A DNA stretch of 64,000 nucleotides, from the NCBI GenBank assembly GCA_025642075.2, contig JAODUO010000567.1:172501-236500 (forward strand). The letters run 5' to 3'. Source of the stretch: Ridgeia piscesae (lineage: Eukaryota > Annelida > Polychaeta > Sabellida > Siboglinidae). Positions 1 to 22,300 of this stretch are shown piece by piece (position 1 is the stretch's first letter; each line of letters opens with the position of its first letter). The notes below the pieces were generated by a model. It was not told the origin of the DNA and did not search any database. It worked only from the letters and a program-made list of their open reading frames with translations. A program made the translations under genes and the position numbers.

Positions 1-68
1 CACAAACAATCGCACACACGCACGCACGCACGCACGCAATCGCACTATGGTTAAATATTACGTGACAG

Positions 69-2322
<2,254 letters not shown>

Positions 2323-2891
2323 CGTCACCGGGGCGGCGTGGTGACACGGGTGACGTTGTGGGGGGTCACGCAATCACATGACCTGCCTATGAAATGAAAT
2401 TATTACGATTTGGGGTCATTACCCGCATGCATGCGAAATCTCATTAGCGATGTTTTGGAGATCACTTGACTTCCCAGTGACGTGTCACTGACGGTGGTGT
2501 TGGGTCACGTGATTTTCACTGCATGGAGATGGCCACATGACCTACAGTGGCGTATCACTGACAACAATATGAGGCGGTCACATGACCTCCATATGACGCG
2601 TCATTTCCGACTATATGATGGTTACGTAATCTCATTGTGACGTCACTGGTGACCTGTGTCCGTCTGCAATGGCTGAACATACACGCGGCGTTCTGTAAGG
2701 AACACAAAAGTGTAGCGTTGTAGTAAAAAGCCCGTCGCGATTTAATGAATTGTAATGTAATGTAATAAGACGTACGTGTAATTTTTAAAGACAAAAAAAC
2801 ATTAATTGTTGTATTGGTAAAACAAATGTGTAATAGTAAATATAATGGCAAAACGCTGCATTTATTGAGGTCGGCATTGTGTGCGTGTTAT
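2323..2891. other. Downstream of gene 1, no gene seen
   Basis: This is probably 3' UTR and flank. There are several loosely repeated GTGACGTCAC/TCACATGACCT motifs between 2320 and 2660. No convincing exon is visible. An AATAAA occurs at 3162, beyond the pentanucleotide array. Confidence 0.4.
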
Positions 2892-3092
2892 GGCTTTGCT
2901 TTGCTTTGCTTTGCTTTGCTTTGCTTTGCTTTGCTTTGCTTTGCTTTGCTTTGCGTGGCGTGGCGTGGCGTGGCGTGGCGTGGCGTGGCGTGGCGTGGCG
3001 TGGCGTGGCGTGGCGTGGCGTGGCGTGGCGTGGCGTGGCGTGGCGTGGCGTGGCGTGGCGTGGCGTGGCGTGGCGTGGCGTGGCGTGGCGTG
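2892..3092 (+). repeat. Compound pentanucleotide array: TTTGC then GTGGC
   Basis: About 12 copies of TTTGC (2892-2954) switch abruptly to about 27 copies of GTGGC (2955-3092). All frames are open only because of the 5-bp period; not coding. Confidence 0.97.
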
Positions 3093-4870
3093 GTATGATC
3101 TTTATTTAATGTAGCGCCATATCAATAACGTTCGTAGTGGATTAAATAATCCTACATTATAAATAAAAAAATTGAATTTATATAGAAAAAAACTATAAAA
3201 GGTTAAGATAGTATAAGATCGACTAATATTTGAAGCTTAATTTTAGACAAATTCTTATGGACAGAACCGTATTCGTGATGCAAGCTATGTCAATGATGAG
3301 ATCATGCTACCATGTGATCAACGAGATTTTAGCTAATGCTTTATTTTAATTTCATTTAAATAATTTACTATAAAATAATTGCCTTGGAATAACCAAGCAG
3401 TACACGTAGTGTATCAACAAAAAGACATGAATTTGAAGTCATGCACCGCGACAATTATCTGCATTAAACGTAAATAGAAGCACATAGACAGACATAACCT
3501 GTTCTTGCCATGGGCCGGCTTCATGTTGTATACTTGAAATGCTTATTAACCGGTTTTTCAAACTTTTGCTCATATTCCAAGTGACAAGCATAAGACGTAA
3601 TTAATGTAATTACCTTTAGTGAATTAGGTGTATAAATAGTTATATTATAGAAAGCTTAACATTTCCGCTAGGAAATAGTAAATTAGAAAGAGAAATCCAA
3701 GATGACATCAAAGGGGACAATACGTATTACGTAGTACGTACACTATTTGCAACGCATCGCATTACGTTCTACGATTGTTGTAAATGTACGCTACTTACGT
3801 CAAACGTCCGCGTAAGTTGTTTTGTGTAATGTGATTGGTTGACTTGGGAAACAATCCTCCTGACGTCACAATTTGGCGCGACAAGAGAACAAGAACCTAG
3901 AACTAACTGCGAGATCACAGACAGTGAACAATCTTATTTTAACTTACTGGATAATTTCACAACGTTTGTGTTAACATTCGAAACATCTATAGCGATTGGA
4001 TGCCTTGCCACCAATGCTAAAAAGCACCTATGCCTAGCCTTATGCTATAGAGGCTACGCGACAGAAAACATACTGCACTCACCAGAGGAGTTTGGCTGCC
4101 TTTGGCCGGTAGAAACGGCCATCGCTATTGTAATCGACATAATTGCCGCTGTCCGATGTTCAAGCGGGTGGTAGCGCCCGTTTGAAGTATTCCAGAGACA
4201 TCCATGTTCTTAGAATAGTTCGATCAGTTGTTTTGTTTCATCCACGTTGAGAAAAACGTTGGTTATTTTCGAAGCCATCGTTGCTGATAACGACGGCTTC
4301 TGATTGGTCGTTGCGTGCAACTATAGAACATGTTTTAAACTTGCAACTTGTCCTTCGTTTTGAAAATACGGGGAAACTAGGCCTGCAAGACGATGGTGCT
4401 CGTTTTTTCTTTTGTGATATATTTGCTGAAACAGCAGCTCTTCGTCGCTGTCAGATGACAAGCCATATTGCCGATGACGTATTGCAGGCAACCAGGTTGC
4501 GCCGTGTGAACACACCAGTTGCAGCCGACTTGCAGCAAACGTGATGCTGCAACCGTTGTATGCAATGGTTCTACAACTTATCAAGGTTTTCCGTTGTAAA
4601 AGAGCGAATGCATCTTAGATAGTTAAAAGTTGCTTTATCAAAACATAATTAGGAACTGCATTAACCCTGTCATAGGCACTTTAAAGTTGCATAATTATTT
4701 AGCGGCACATGTTTATACAAACCCCTGTTTGCTTATTGAAAGAATCGCGTCATTTACTTAGCGCTAAAGACGTTCTTAGCGACTCCGTGAAACCGGCTCC
4801 TGGGTATATAAAACAGTTACGCTCTTTGACTTGAACGATTACACCATTGTATTACACAAACAATGCAACG
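3093..4870. other. Intergenic stretch with a possible decayed DNA transposon
   Basis: On the minus strand at about 4584-4321 an open stretch includes SSDSDEELLFQQIYHKRK, which resembles the acidic/basic N-terminus of PIF/Harbinger-type transposases. No catalytic core or terminal repeats were found, so this is weak. The plus-strand stretch 3839-4174 is open but matches nothing I recognise. The rest is AT-rich with nothing visible. Confidence 0.3.
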
Positions 4871-4872
4871 TC

Positions 4873-5161
4873 GTATACACACACGCGCACGCACACGCAC
4901 GCGCACGCGCACGCGCACGCGCACCGCCCGCCCGCCCGCCCGCCCCCGCCCGCCGCCCGTCCGTCCGTCCGTCCGTCCGTCCGTCCGTCCGTCCGTCCGT
5001 CCGTCCGTCCGTCCGTCCGTCCGTCCGTCCGTCCGTCCGTCCGTCCGTCCGTCCGTCCGTCCGTCCGTCCGTCCGTCCGTCCGTCCGTCCGTCCGTCCGT
5101 CCGTCCGTCCGTCCGTCCGTCCGTCCGTCCGTCCGTCCGTCCGTCCGTCCGTCCGTCCGTT
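4873..5161 (+). repeat. GC-rich compound microsatellite: ACGCGC, CCCG, then CCGT about 50 times
   Basis: A CA/CG alternation (4873-4922) passes through CCCG to a nearly perfect CCGT tetranucleotide (4957-5160). The long Pro-Ser-Val-Arg frames here are repeat artefacts. Confidence 0.97.
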
Positions 5162-5516
5162 CGTGTCGACTTTGTGACTGTTTCTGTCTTTGGGTGTACC
5201 GGATGGCTATGATTATTGGGGTGTAGTCACGACTGCATCAGTTCTCCTTAATTCAATGGTACGTTTTCAGAATCCTATGGATTGTGTTGTATCCAGTGAC
5301 GTAAGCTTGTTGAGTCATTGCTTTGGTCTAGTTTTCTCTTATGTTGCCCGTACATTGGTGCAAAGGACAATTTTCAAATCCAACGGGTATGCTTTAGCAG
5401 TTTGGCATAACCCTAACTTTAAATCCTAACCCTAAACTAAATGAATTAAGGGGATTTTGTACTAGGGGATTTTGACTGAGGGGATTCTGTCCGGAGGGGA
5501 TTCTGTCCAGTTACCC

Positions 5517-5614
5517 CCTCACCCACCCACCCACCCACCCACCCATCCACTCACTCACTCACTCACTCACTCACTCACTCACTCACTCACTCACTCACTC
5601 ACTCACTCACTCAT
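5517..5614 (+). repeat. ACCC/ACTC tetranucleotide array
   Basis: About six ACCC units are followed by about 20 ACTC units. It is preceded at 5455-5510 by short copies of a GGGGATTCTGTCC motif. Confidence 0.95.
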
Positions 5615-5679
5615 TCAAAGGTGTGTCAGGTTGTTGGGAGGTTGAGGAAGTAGACCGAGTGACCGCTTTCCAGTGTGAC

Positions 5680-6030
5680 AATATTTCTGTCAATATTTTC
5701 ATGGGTATAAAGATATTGACAGAAATATTTTTTTCTCGGATAAGGAAGAGAGAAGGACTAGAGGACATGGAGTTACATTAGCAAAGAAGCAGCGTAGATT
5801 AGATATTAGCCAATTTTCATTTTCACAAAGAACAGTAAATGAATGGAACATATTATCAGCCGATTGTGTATGTGCAAGTAGTGTTAATATATTTAAAAAT
5901 AAAATCGACATATACCTAAGACGGGCGGGGTATACCTAGATAAATAGGTTGGACTCTCGATAAGCCAAAGGGCTTCCTGGTCCACCTGCCATCTAGAGTT
6001 GAATCTCTAGGTGGCAATCATGTTAAATCT
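5680..6030 (+). mobile_element. 3' end of a CR1/jockey-like LINE, 5'-truncated with an inverted 5' end
   Basis: From about 5740 the sequence matches 34940-35240 closely, including the peptide FSFSQRTVNEW and a shared 3' end reading CTGCCATCTAGAGTT. At its 5' edge 5680-5696 and 5713-5729 form a perfect 17-bp inverted repeat (AATATTTCTGTCAATAT and its complement). The left arm is a backwards copy of the LINE sequence itself, as in 5'-inverted LINE insertions. Confidence 0.8.
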
Positions 6031-6552
6031 GATTAAATCTGGTGTCAATGCAACAAAGACATGACTCTAGAACATGCTGGCTGTGTCAATGCTTATATTG
6101 CTAAACCGAAACTTGCACCTTGAAAACATAGCTTCAAAGACAACGAACAATTTTCGACATGATATTTATCAGACGTAATCTAATAAATCAGTAATCGTTG
6201 TGAAACGCTGACAACACTGCATCATAATTATGCTACACAATTTCTTTTTATCGTTGCTAGGCTACGTTTGTTGGGATAACGTTTGGTTTATTATTAATAC
6301 CATATCACTGACTGACCAAGGATTTCATCAACGTGGATCTCCTAATTTAACTGTGCACAGTTTATGAACCAATGCTTCGCAATTCACGAAGTCGCAAGTT
6401 CAAGTGTATATGTATAATATGGATTTCAATGTACGCATAGCAGAAATTATATACGTAATCGTCATAATGTCACGTGAGTATTGATGACAGTTTTAACAAC
6501 ATTCACCTACAACCGTAGAAAATAATTATTTAATAACTAAAGTATGTGACTA

Positions 6553-6555
<3 letters not shown>
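6031..6555. other. Intergenic, nothing recognised
   Basis: AT-rich sequence without repeats, open frames or motifs I can support. Confidence 0.4.
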
Positions 6556-6618
<63 letters not shown>

Positions 6619-6880
6619 TTTACTGGTGCTATCTTTGTTTCCGTGGAGCTACATACGTGATGCTACCGACATGGTATTGACGTTACGTACGTGTCCTCGG
6701 AGCTGTCAAGGTCATGGATACACATATTAGAATACATACATGCATACATTGATTCGCATATATTTACACACGCGCACACACACGCACACACACACACACA
6801 CACGCACACACGCACACGCACACGCACACGCACACGCACACGCACACGCACACGCACACGCACACACACACACACACAAA
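6556..6880 (+). repeat. AT dinucleotide (6557-6616) and CA/CG array (6766-6880)
   Basis: The AT run is about 30 units. The second array is CA interspersed with a regular CACACG hexanucleotide. Confidence 0.96.
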
Positions 6881-7870
6881 ACAGACGTGCTATTGAAGAA
6901 AACTATATTTCACGTTCAGTAACATTTGAATTTTGAACTATGAATTTAAAGGTTTAAGAGTTAAGACCCAAAATCTGACGTGGAACCCCGTCCAGTCTGA
7001 AATGTTACAAAAGTTATCAAATTGTCATGCTTTTATCCGGTAACGATAATGTCCTTAACAAACCAGGCTATGCATTCCTTGAAGCCGTTATGTATACCAC
7101 TATCACACTGAAACTACACTTCTGTCCAAGAAACGCTATAATAACTTATCACGGGTGTCAACATTAGCGCATAGTGTGCCTATCTGGTCACGTGGGTACC
7201 ATTACAAGTACCTATGTACTGAAATTATGCAGGAATCAACAGCAGATCGCATTGGAGTTGTGCAGTAAATGGCTCAACGCCGTAACCCTCGTGAACCTCA
7301 CACGAAACAGGGAGCAATATTGAAAGACGATCCACAATATTCACCCGCTCGTGTCTATCTGCTAGTTGCAACAATTTGCTATCTCTTTTTAGAAGTGCTT
7401 AGAAAAACCGTATTAATTTTTTTAAATTCTTTAAAAATAGTAAAACGTTTTATTTTTCAAACACATCTTCCGGAAGTCCGTTGAAGTTTCCTGTAGCATC
7501 GTTTCTTAGAGCACGTGAGTCGCTCAGATGATGTATTTGGTCGGGATTGTGGACACTCGGGTAAATTAACCCTGTTAGTTCCCCGTCGAGTTCTGTAATC
7601 TAACTGTTCTTATAAATTAAATAAATTATAAGCAGTATTTACTAACGTTTTAAAATAAAAAATGAATAATCCCGAAAGGTACAACTGTGCCAAGAAAATG
7701 TTCGGTAATAATGTTAGTTAATAATAAGAACATGTACTGAATTGCTATAATTGATTGAATTATATTTAATTGTTCATCTCACGCATTTGACATACTGTTG
7801 ATAGATAAGATTCTGTTGATATATCTGCCATTAAAAGCGGGCAAGCATCGTTTGCGGGGAAGCTGCATGC
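6881..7870. other. Region upstream of gene 2, nothing recognised
   Basis: There is an open stretch at 7269-7484 with a hydrophobic segment, but no splice context ties it to gene 2. It is treated as chance. Confidence 0.35.
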
Positions 7871-7872
7871 GT

Positions 7873-7957
7873 CACGGTCTTGACCACGGTCTTGACCACG
7901 GTCTTGACCACGGTCTTGACCACGGTCTTGACCACGGTCTTGACCACGGTCTTGACC
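7873..7957 (+). repeat. 12-bp array, unit CACGGTCTTGAC, 7 copies
   Basis: Seven identical head-to-tail copies just upstream of the candidate first exon of gene 2. Confidence 0.96.
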
Positions 7958-7980
7958 GCTCAGTCTTAATATAATTCAAC

Positions 7981-8073
7981 ATGGCTGGGTGGTGCCTCAA
8001 CGTATTTATTTACGGCGTTGTCATGGTTCATAGTATTTCATTAATGTTGCTGCAATTTCTGCCACTAATTGAC
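7981..8073 (+). CDS. Candidate signal-peptide exon of gene 2
   Basis: The ATG has a good start context (AACATGG). It opens 31 codons: MAGWCLNVFIYG, then a hydrophobic run with MVHS and LMLLQFLPLID, followed by a possible phase-0 donor GTACTT at 8074. That phase fits exon 8405. The peptide is hydrophobic enough for a signal peptide, which the ectodomain needs. The donor is weak and there is no transcript support, so this is only a candidate. Confidence 0.3.
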
Positions 8074-8215
8074 GTACTTAACTAACATGCACAGGCCGAT
8101 TAGAATTTTGCTGACCTCCTGGATGTCACACGGCGTCATTTCCTGCTGTCCAGAACACACCGCTTTGCTGTGAGCAGCGGTAGTCTAGTATACAGCTTAA
8201 CTTGCTTACTCAATG

Positions 8216-8330
8216 TCACGTAGTCACGTTTAGCCGACGGTCACTCGGCTGCGTAACTTCGCCGAGAAGAGTTGAGGCTGAAAAGTGCTGCCACCTTACG
8301 GAGTCTGGTTAATCAAGGGTATTTGTGTTC
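8216..8330 (+). repeat. Dispersed interspersed repeat, related to 44950-45060 and 40440-40505
   Basis: The motif GGCTGCGTA-CTT-GCCGAGAAGA occurs here at about 8248 and again at about 44981. The motif GTGCTGCCACCTT-GGAG-CTGG occurs here at about 8286 and again at about 40470. These are pieces of one dispersed family that I cannot name. Confidence 0.55.
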
Positions 8331-8404
8331 GTGGTCTCCGTCTGTTTTGGTCATTTGAAGTAATCTTTGTAGACTAGTTCAGTTAGCGTTTTAGTTAAAG
8401 TTAG

Positions 8405-16769
<8,365 letters not shown>

Positions 16770-17265
16770 ACTGCCATTGACACGTTCTACATACACGAGC
16801 ACGTGCGGGTTGTGATTGCAGTGTGTGCTGTGTACGATATACACGTGCGTAACGTTGTAACGACTCAATGTGGATTTGCCTATAAATCCAAAAAGTGAAA
16901 AAGAAAAACTACCGTGACGTCATTAACGTGTCAGACATTTTCATAAACTTACTTTGTATATGCGTTATTGTTGTGGCAAAAAGCAACAAAGAAACCAACT
17001 ACACACAATTAGATATAATCAGATAAAATCAACACTCTTGTGACGATATGACCATAATACGTAGACGTTTACGTCACGTCTTACGTGAACTGGCAGGTAG
17101 ACAAACGTATTTCGTAGGATTTATACGAGCTTCTGTTGTTTGGTCCACGCACTAGAACGATTGACGTATGTATTAGTGAAAGCGCCCAAATTGTGAGCGC
17201 AGTCGATTGCCTGTGTTTGATTTCAATTGTAATATAGTATTTATAAAGTCGCTGTCTCGTTGTCA
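16770..17265. other. Downstream of gene 2, no gene seen
   Basis: Probably 3' UTR and flank. The sequence is AT-rich, with no clean AATAAA close to the stop. Confidence 0.4.
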
Positions 17266-18195
17266 TTTGTCTCGTGAATCATCAACTCAATCTGTCTAGT
17301 TGTCATTTGTCTCGTGGATCAACTCAATCTGTCTCGTTGTCATTTGTCTCGTGGATCAACTCAATCTGTCTCGTTGTCATTTGTCTCGTGGATCAACTCA
17401 ATCTGTCTCGTTGTCATTTGTCTCGTGGATCAACTCAATCTGTCTCGTTGTCATTTGTGTCGTGGATCAACTCAATCTGTCTCGTTGTCATTTGTCTCGT
17501 GGATCAACTCAATCTGTCTCGTTGTCATTTGTCTCGTGGATCAACTCAATCTGTCTAGTTGTCATTTGTCTCGTGGATCAACTCAATCTGTCTCGTTGTC
17601 ATTTGTCTCGTGGATCAACTCAATCTGTCTCGTTGTCATTTGTCTCGTGGATCAACTCCACCTGTCTCATTGTCATTTGTCTCGTGGATCAACTCAATCT
17701 GTCTCGTTGTCATTTGTCTCGTGGATCAACTCAATCTGTCTAGTTGTCATTTGTCTCGTGGATCAACTCCACCTGTCTCATTGTCATTTCTCTCGTGGAT
17801 CAACTCCACCTGTCTCGTTGTCATTTGTCTCGTGGATCAACTCCACCTGTCTCGTTGTCATTTGTCTCGTGGATCAACTCAATCTGTCTCGTTGTCATTT
17901 GTCTCGTGGACCAACTCCACCTGTCTCGTTGTCATTTGTGTCGTGGATCAACTCAATCTGTCTCGTTGTCATTTGTCTCGTGGATCAACTCCACCTGTCT
18001 CATTGTCATTTGTCTCGTGGATCAACTCCACCTGTCTCATTGTCATTTGTCTCGTGGACCAACTCAATCTGTCTCGTTGTCATTTGTCTCGTGGATCAAC
18101 TCCACCTGTCTCATTGTCATTTGTCTCGTGGATCAACTCAATCTGTCTCGTTGTCATTTGTCTCGTGGGTCAGTTCCATCTGTCTTATTGTCATC
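17266..18195 (+). repeat. 37-bp minisatellite with two alternating variant types
   Basis: About 25 units of CTCGTTGTCATTTGTCTCGT plus GGATCAACTCAATCTGT. A second variant class carries TCCACCTGTCTCA in place of TCAATCTGTCTCG. The first half of the array is almost all the AAT type; the second half mixes the two types. The overlapping frames up to 294 codons are artefacts of the period. Confidence 0.95.
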
Positions 18196-18801
18196 TAAAT
18201 ATTCATTGGACATCGTCTCTAATGTCCCCATAAAATATGCTTTAGTGTGTCATGCGAAAAGACTCACCAAACTAGCAAGGCGACAGGTTGCCTTAGAACA
18301 TAACAGCTCACACGACTGACGGGGACCTACCGACTTTAATAGCATTCATTTAGTAGCAAAGCAGGACACAATTTACTAGCATCTAAACACTTACTAAGCA
18401 TAACAGTCGTACTGTTGATGTTGTATTATTAAACAAACTAACTAAAAACACGTTTAATGTGCTATTAATTAATATTATCCGTATCAAAAAGAATCCCAAT
18501 AAAACTATTCGTTTCAATTTAACAGACACCAACAGTGACTGATTGTCTTTAAAATAACAAAACCCTGGATATATCAGCAATACAAACCGGCTGGTCTAGC
18601 ACCCGCAGTCTTGATGCAATACACAGTCCGATCTACAATACAGAATCCCGATACAATACAAAGCATAACCTACATTACAGATCACCAAGGCAACCATACA
18701 CGACCTGCCGACCAGCTACATTACATTGTCTAATCTACGTCACACAGACGCGTGAACTCTGGTGTGCGCATGCGTGTAATTCGTCCGCCGAGTGGCGCCG
18801 T
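18196..18801. other. Globin 3' flank, nothing recognised
   Basis: This contains the presumed globin 3' UTR on the minus strand. A stretch of weak ATACAAT/TACAG repeats lies at 18600-18700. There is no clear polyadenylation signal. Confidence 0.4.
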
Positions 18802-19161
18802 CTACTGTTTGTCCAGTTGCGCCTTGATCACTGTCGCCATCGTGTCAAGAACAATGCCCCAGGCAGCCTTCGCCTTGTCGTCAAACTTGTCGCCCAGTTG
18901 CTCTGCCAGGAAGTCGGCGATACACTTGAACAAGTCCTAAGGACACACAGACAGACGATGTCAGGACAGAGGGACACACAGACTGATAGATTCAGGACAG
19001 AAAGATACAAAAACTGTCAGGTTCGGGACAGAGACATGCAGAGCTGACATGTTCAGGACAAACGGACACAGAGAGAGACATGATCTGGATTGAAAGATAC
19101 ACAAACTGTCAGGTTCGGGACAGGGAAGGAATGGAGGGAGGGAGGGAGGGAGGGAGGGAGG

Positions 19162-19228
<67 letters not shown>

Positions 19229-19231
19229 TAG

Positions 19232-19316
<85 letters not shown>

Positions 19317-22300
19317 AGAGCAGACAGACAGACAGACAGACAGACAGAGCAGACAGACAGACAGACAGACAGACAGAGACAGACAGAGACAGAGACAGAG
19401 ACAGAGACAGAGACAGAGACAGAGACAGAGACAGAGACAGAGACAGGAGACAGAGACAGGGAGACAGGGAGACAGGGAGACAGGGAGACAGGGAGACAGG
19501 GAGACAGGGAGACAGGGAGACAGGGAGACAGGGAGACAGGGAGACAGGGAGACAGGGAGACAGGGAGACAGGGAGACAGGGAGACAGGGAGACAGGGAGA
19601 CAGGGAGACAGGAGAGACAAGAGAGAGAGACAGAGAGAGAGACAGAGAGAGAGAGAGACAGAGAGAGACAGAGAGAGACAGAGAGAGAGAGAGACAGAGA
19701 GAGACAGAGAGACAGAGAGAGACAGAGAGACAGAGAGACAGAGAGAGACAGAGAGACAGAGAGACAGAGAGACAGAGAGACAGAGAGACAGAGAGACAGA
19801 GAGACAGAGAGACAGAGAGACAGAGACAGAGAGACAGAGAGACAGAGAGACAGAGAGACAGAGAGCGAGGCAGATTGACTGGGACAGGAGGGACGGATAC
19901 ACAGAGGAGCAGATTCAGGACAGAGAGGCACACAGACTGATTGGTGTGATTGGTCAGGACAGAAAAGCACACAGAAAAAGGGACCAGCCACGTCGAACCG
20001 GGGGCGTGACATTTGACACTAAGAGACCCTCACATGTTACTGACCTTATAACACTTATAAGGAGATTTCACATTAAAACATTGGCCACCAGAGACCACCC
20101 ACCTCGTACTCGGGGAAGGTGACGCTGCGTGGTGTGTGTCTCTCGGCGGTGTTGTTGAGGAGTACGACCATGGTGTCTGGGTCGTCGAGGTTCTCCACCA
20201 TGGCGGTGACGGCGTGCAGCACCGTCGTGCCGTGAGCCCGCAGCTTGGCGCTGTCTTTCAGCTCCTCCAAACTCTTGCCCTTGAAGTGCGTGAAATAGCC
20301 CTGGATGCGCGGGTACTCCTTGAAGTACCTACAACCGGAACACATGGGTACTGTTTGAAGTACCTACAACCGGAACACATGGGTACTGTTTGAAGTACCT
20401 ACAACCGGAACACATGGGTACTGTTTGAAGTACCTACAACCGGAACACATGGGTACTATTTGAAGTACCTATAATCGGAACACATGGGTACTCCTTGAAG
20501 TACCTACAACCGGAACACACTGCTTGAAGAACCTAAATCACGCGTACTCCTTTAGGTACCTACAAACGGGACATGTGGGTACTCTTTGATGCACCTACAA
20601 CATGGGTATTTCTGGAAGTATCTACAACCCCGACACGTGGGTACTACTTGAAGTACCTACAACATGGGTACTTCATGAATTACCTACAACTGGGATAAGG
20701 GTGTACTCCTTGAAGTATCTACAACCGGGACACGTGGGTACTGCTTGAAGTATCTACACCATGAATACTCCTTGAAGTACCTACAACCGGGACACGTGGG
20801 TACTGCTTGAAGTATCTACAACCTGGTTGTTCCTTGAGATACTCCAAACCCGGATACATGGGTACTGCGTCAAGTACCTACAACCGGAGTACGTGGCTGC
20901 TGCATGAAATGTAGACAACCCAGACACAAGGAACATGAACGTAACATGAAGTGTCTATATCAGGGCAGATACTAACTCACGGTTGTACAACGGACAGTGT
21001 TATACTCGCGGTTGTACAACGGACAGTGTTATACTCACGGTTCTACAACGGACAGTGTTATACTCGCGGTTGTACAACGGACAGTGTTATACTCGCGGTT
21101 CTACAACGGACAGTGTTATTCTCGCGGTTGTACAACGGACAGTGTTATACTCGCGGTTGTACAACGGACAGTGTTATACTCGCGGTTGTACAATGGACAG
21201 TGTTATACTCGCGGTTCTACAACGGACAGTGTTATTCTCGCGGTTATACAACGGACAGTGTTATACTCGCGGTTGTACAACGGACAGTGTTATACTCGCG
21301 GTTGTACAACGGACAGTGTTATGCTTGCGGTTGTACAACGGACTGTGTTATACTCGCGGTTATACAACGGACAGTGTTATACTCGCGGTTGTACAACGGA
21401 CAGTGTTATACTCGCGGTTATACAACGGACAGTGTTATACTCGCGGTTGTACAACGGACAGTGTTATACTCGCGGTTATACAACGGACAGTGTTATACTC
21501 GCGGTTGTACAACGGACAGTGTTATACTCGCGGTTATACAACGGACAGTGTTATACTCGCGGTTATACAACGGACAGTGTTATACTCGCGGTTATACAAC
21601 GGACAGTGTTATACTCGCGGTTGTACAACGGACAGTGTTATACTCGCGGTTATACAACGGACAGTGTTATACTCGCGGTTATACAACAGACAGTGTTATA
21701 CTCGCGGTTATACAACGGACAGCGTTATACTCGCGGTTATACAACGGACAGTGTTATACTCGCGATTATACAACATACAGTGTTATACTCGCGGTTATAC
21801 AACGGACAGTGTTATACTCGCGGTTATACAACGGACAGTGTTATACTCGCGGTTATACAACAGACAGTGTTATATTCGCGGTTATACAACGGACAGTGTT
21901 ATACTCGCGGTTATACAACGGACAGCGTTATACTCGCGGTTATGCAACGGACAGTGTTATACTCGCGGTTATACAACGGACAGTGTTATACTCGCGGTTA
22001 TACAACGGACAGTGTTATACTCGCGGTTATACAACAGACAGTGTTATACTCGCGGTTATACAACGGACAGTGTTATACTCGCGGTTATACAACAGACAGT
22101 GTTATATTCGCCGTTGTGCAGCGGACACTGTTACACTCGTGGTTTCACAACGGAGAGTGTCATAATTGGTTCACTCGAGACGTCCGAGTCGGTCTGTGCT
22201 CCAGACCACGTCGTCCTCGGTGTCTACTTGACCATAGTGACCTGTGTCCGACTGTCAACGACCCTACATTGTACTCCGTGGAAAACTCACACCTGCGAAC

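Noticed and set aside
4831..5226. Pro-Ser-Val-Arg frames
   Set aside because: A pure CCGT tetranucleotide translated in three frames.
5408..5435. CCTAACCC motifs (and TTAGGG at 23938) as interstitial telomere
   Set aside because: Only two or three units each, too few to support a telomeric origin.
18961..20012. Three Ser/Leu-rich minus-strand frames of about 300 codons
   Set aside because: They are translations of GA, CAGA and AT microsatellites in globin intron 2, with no sensible composition for a protein.
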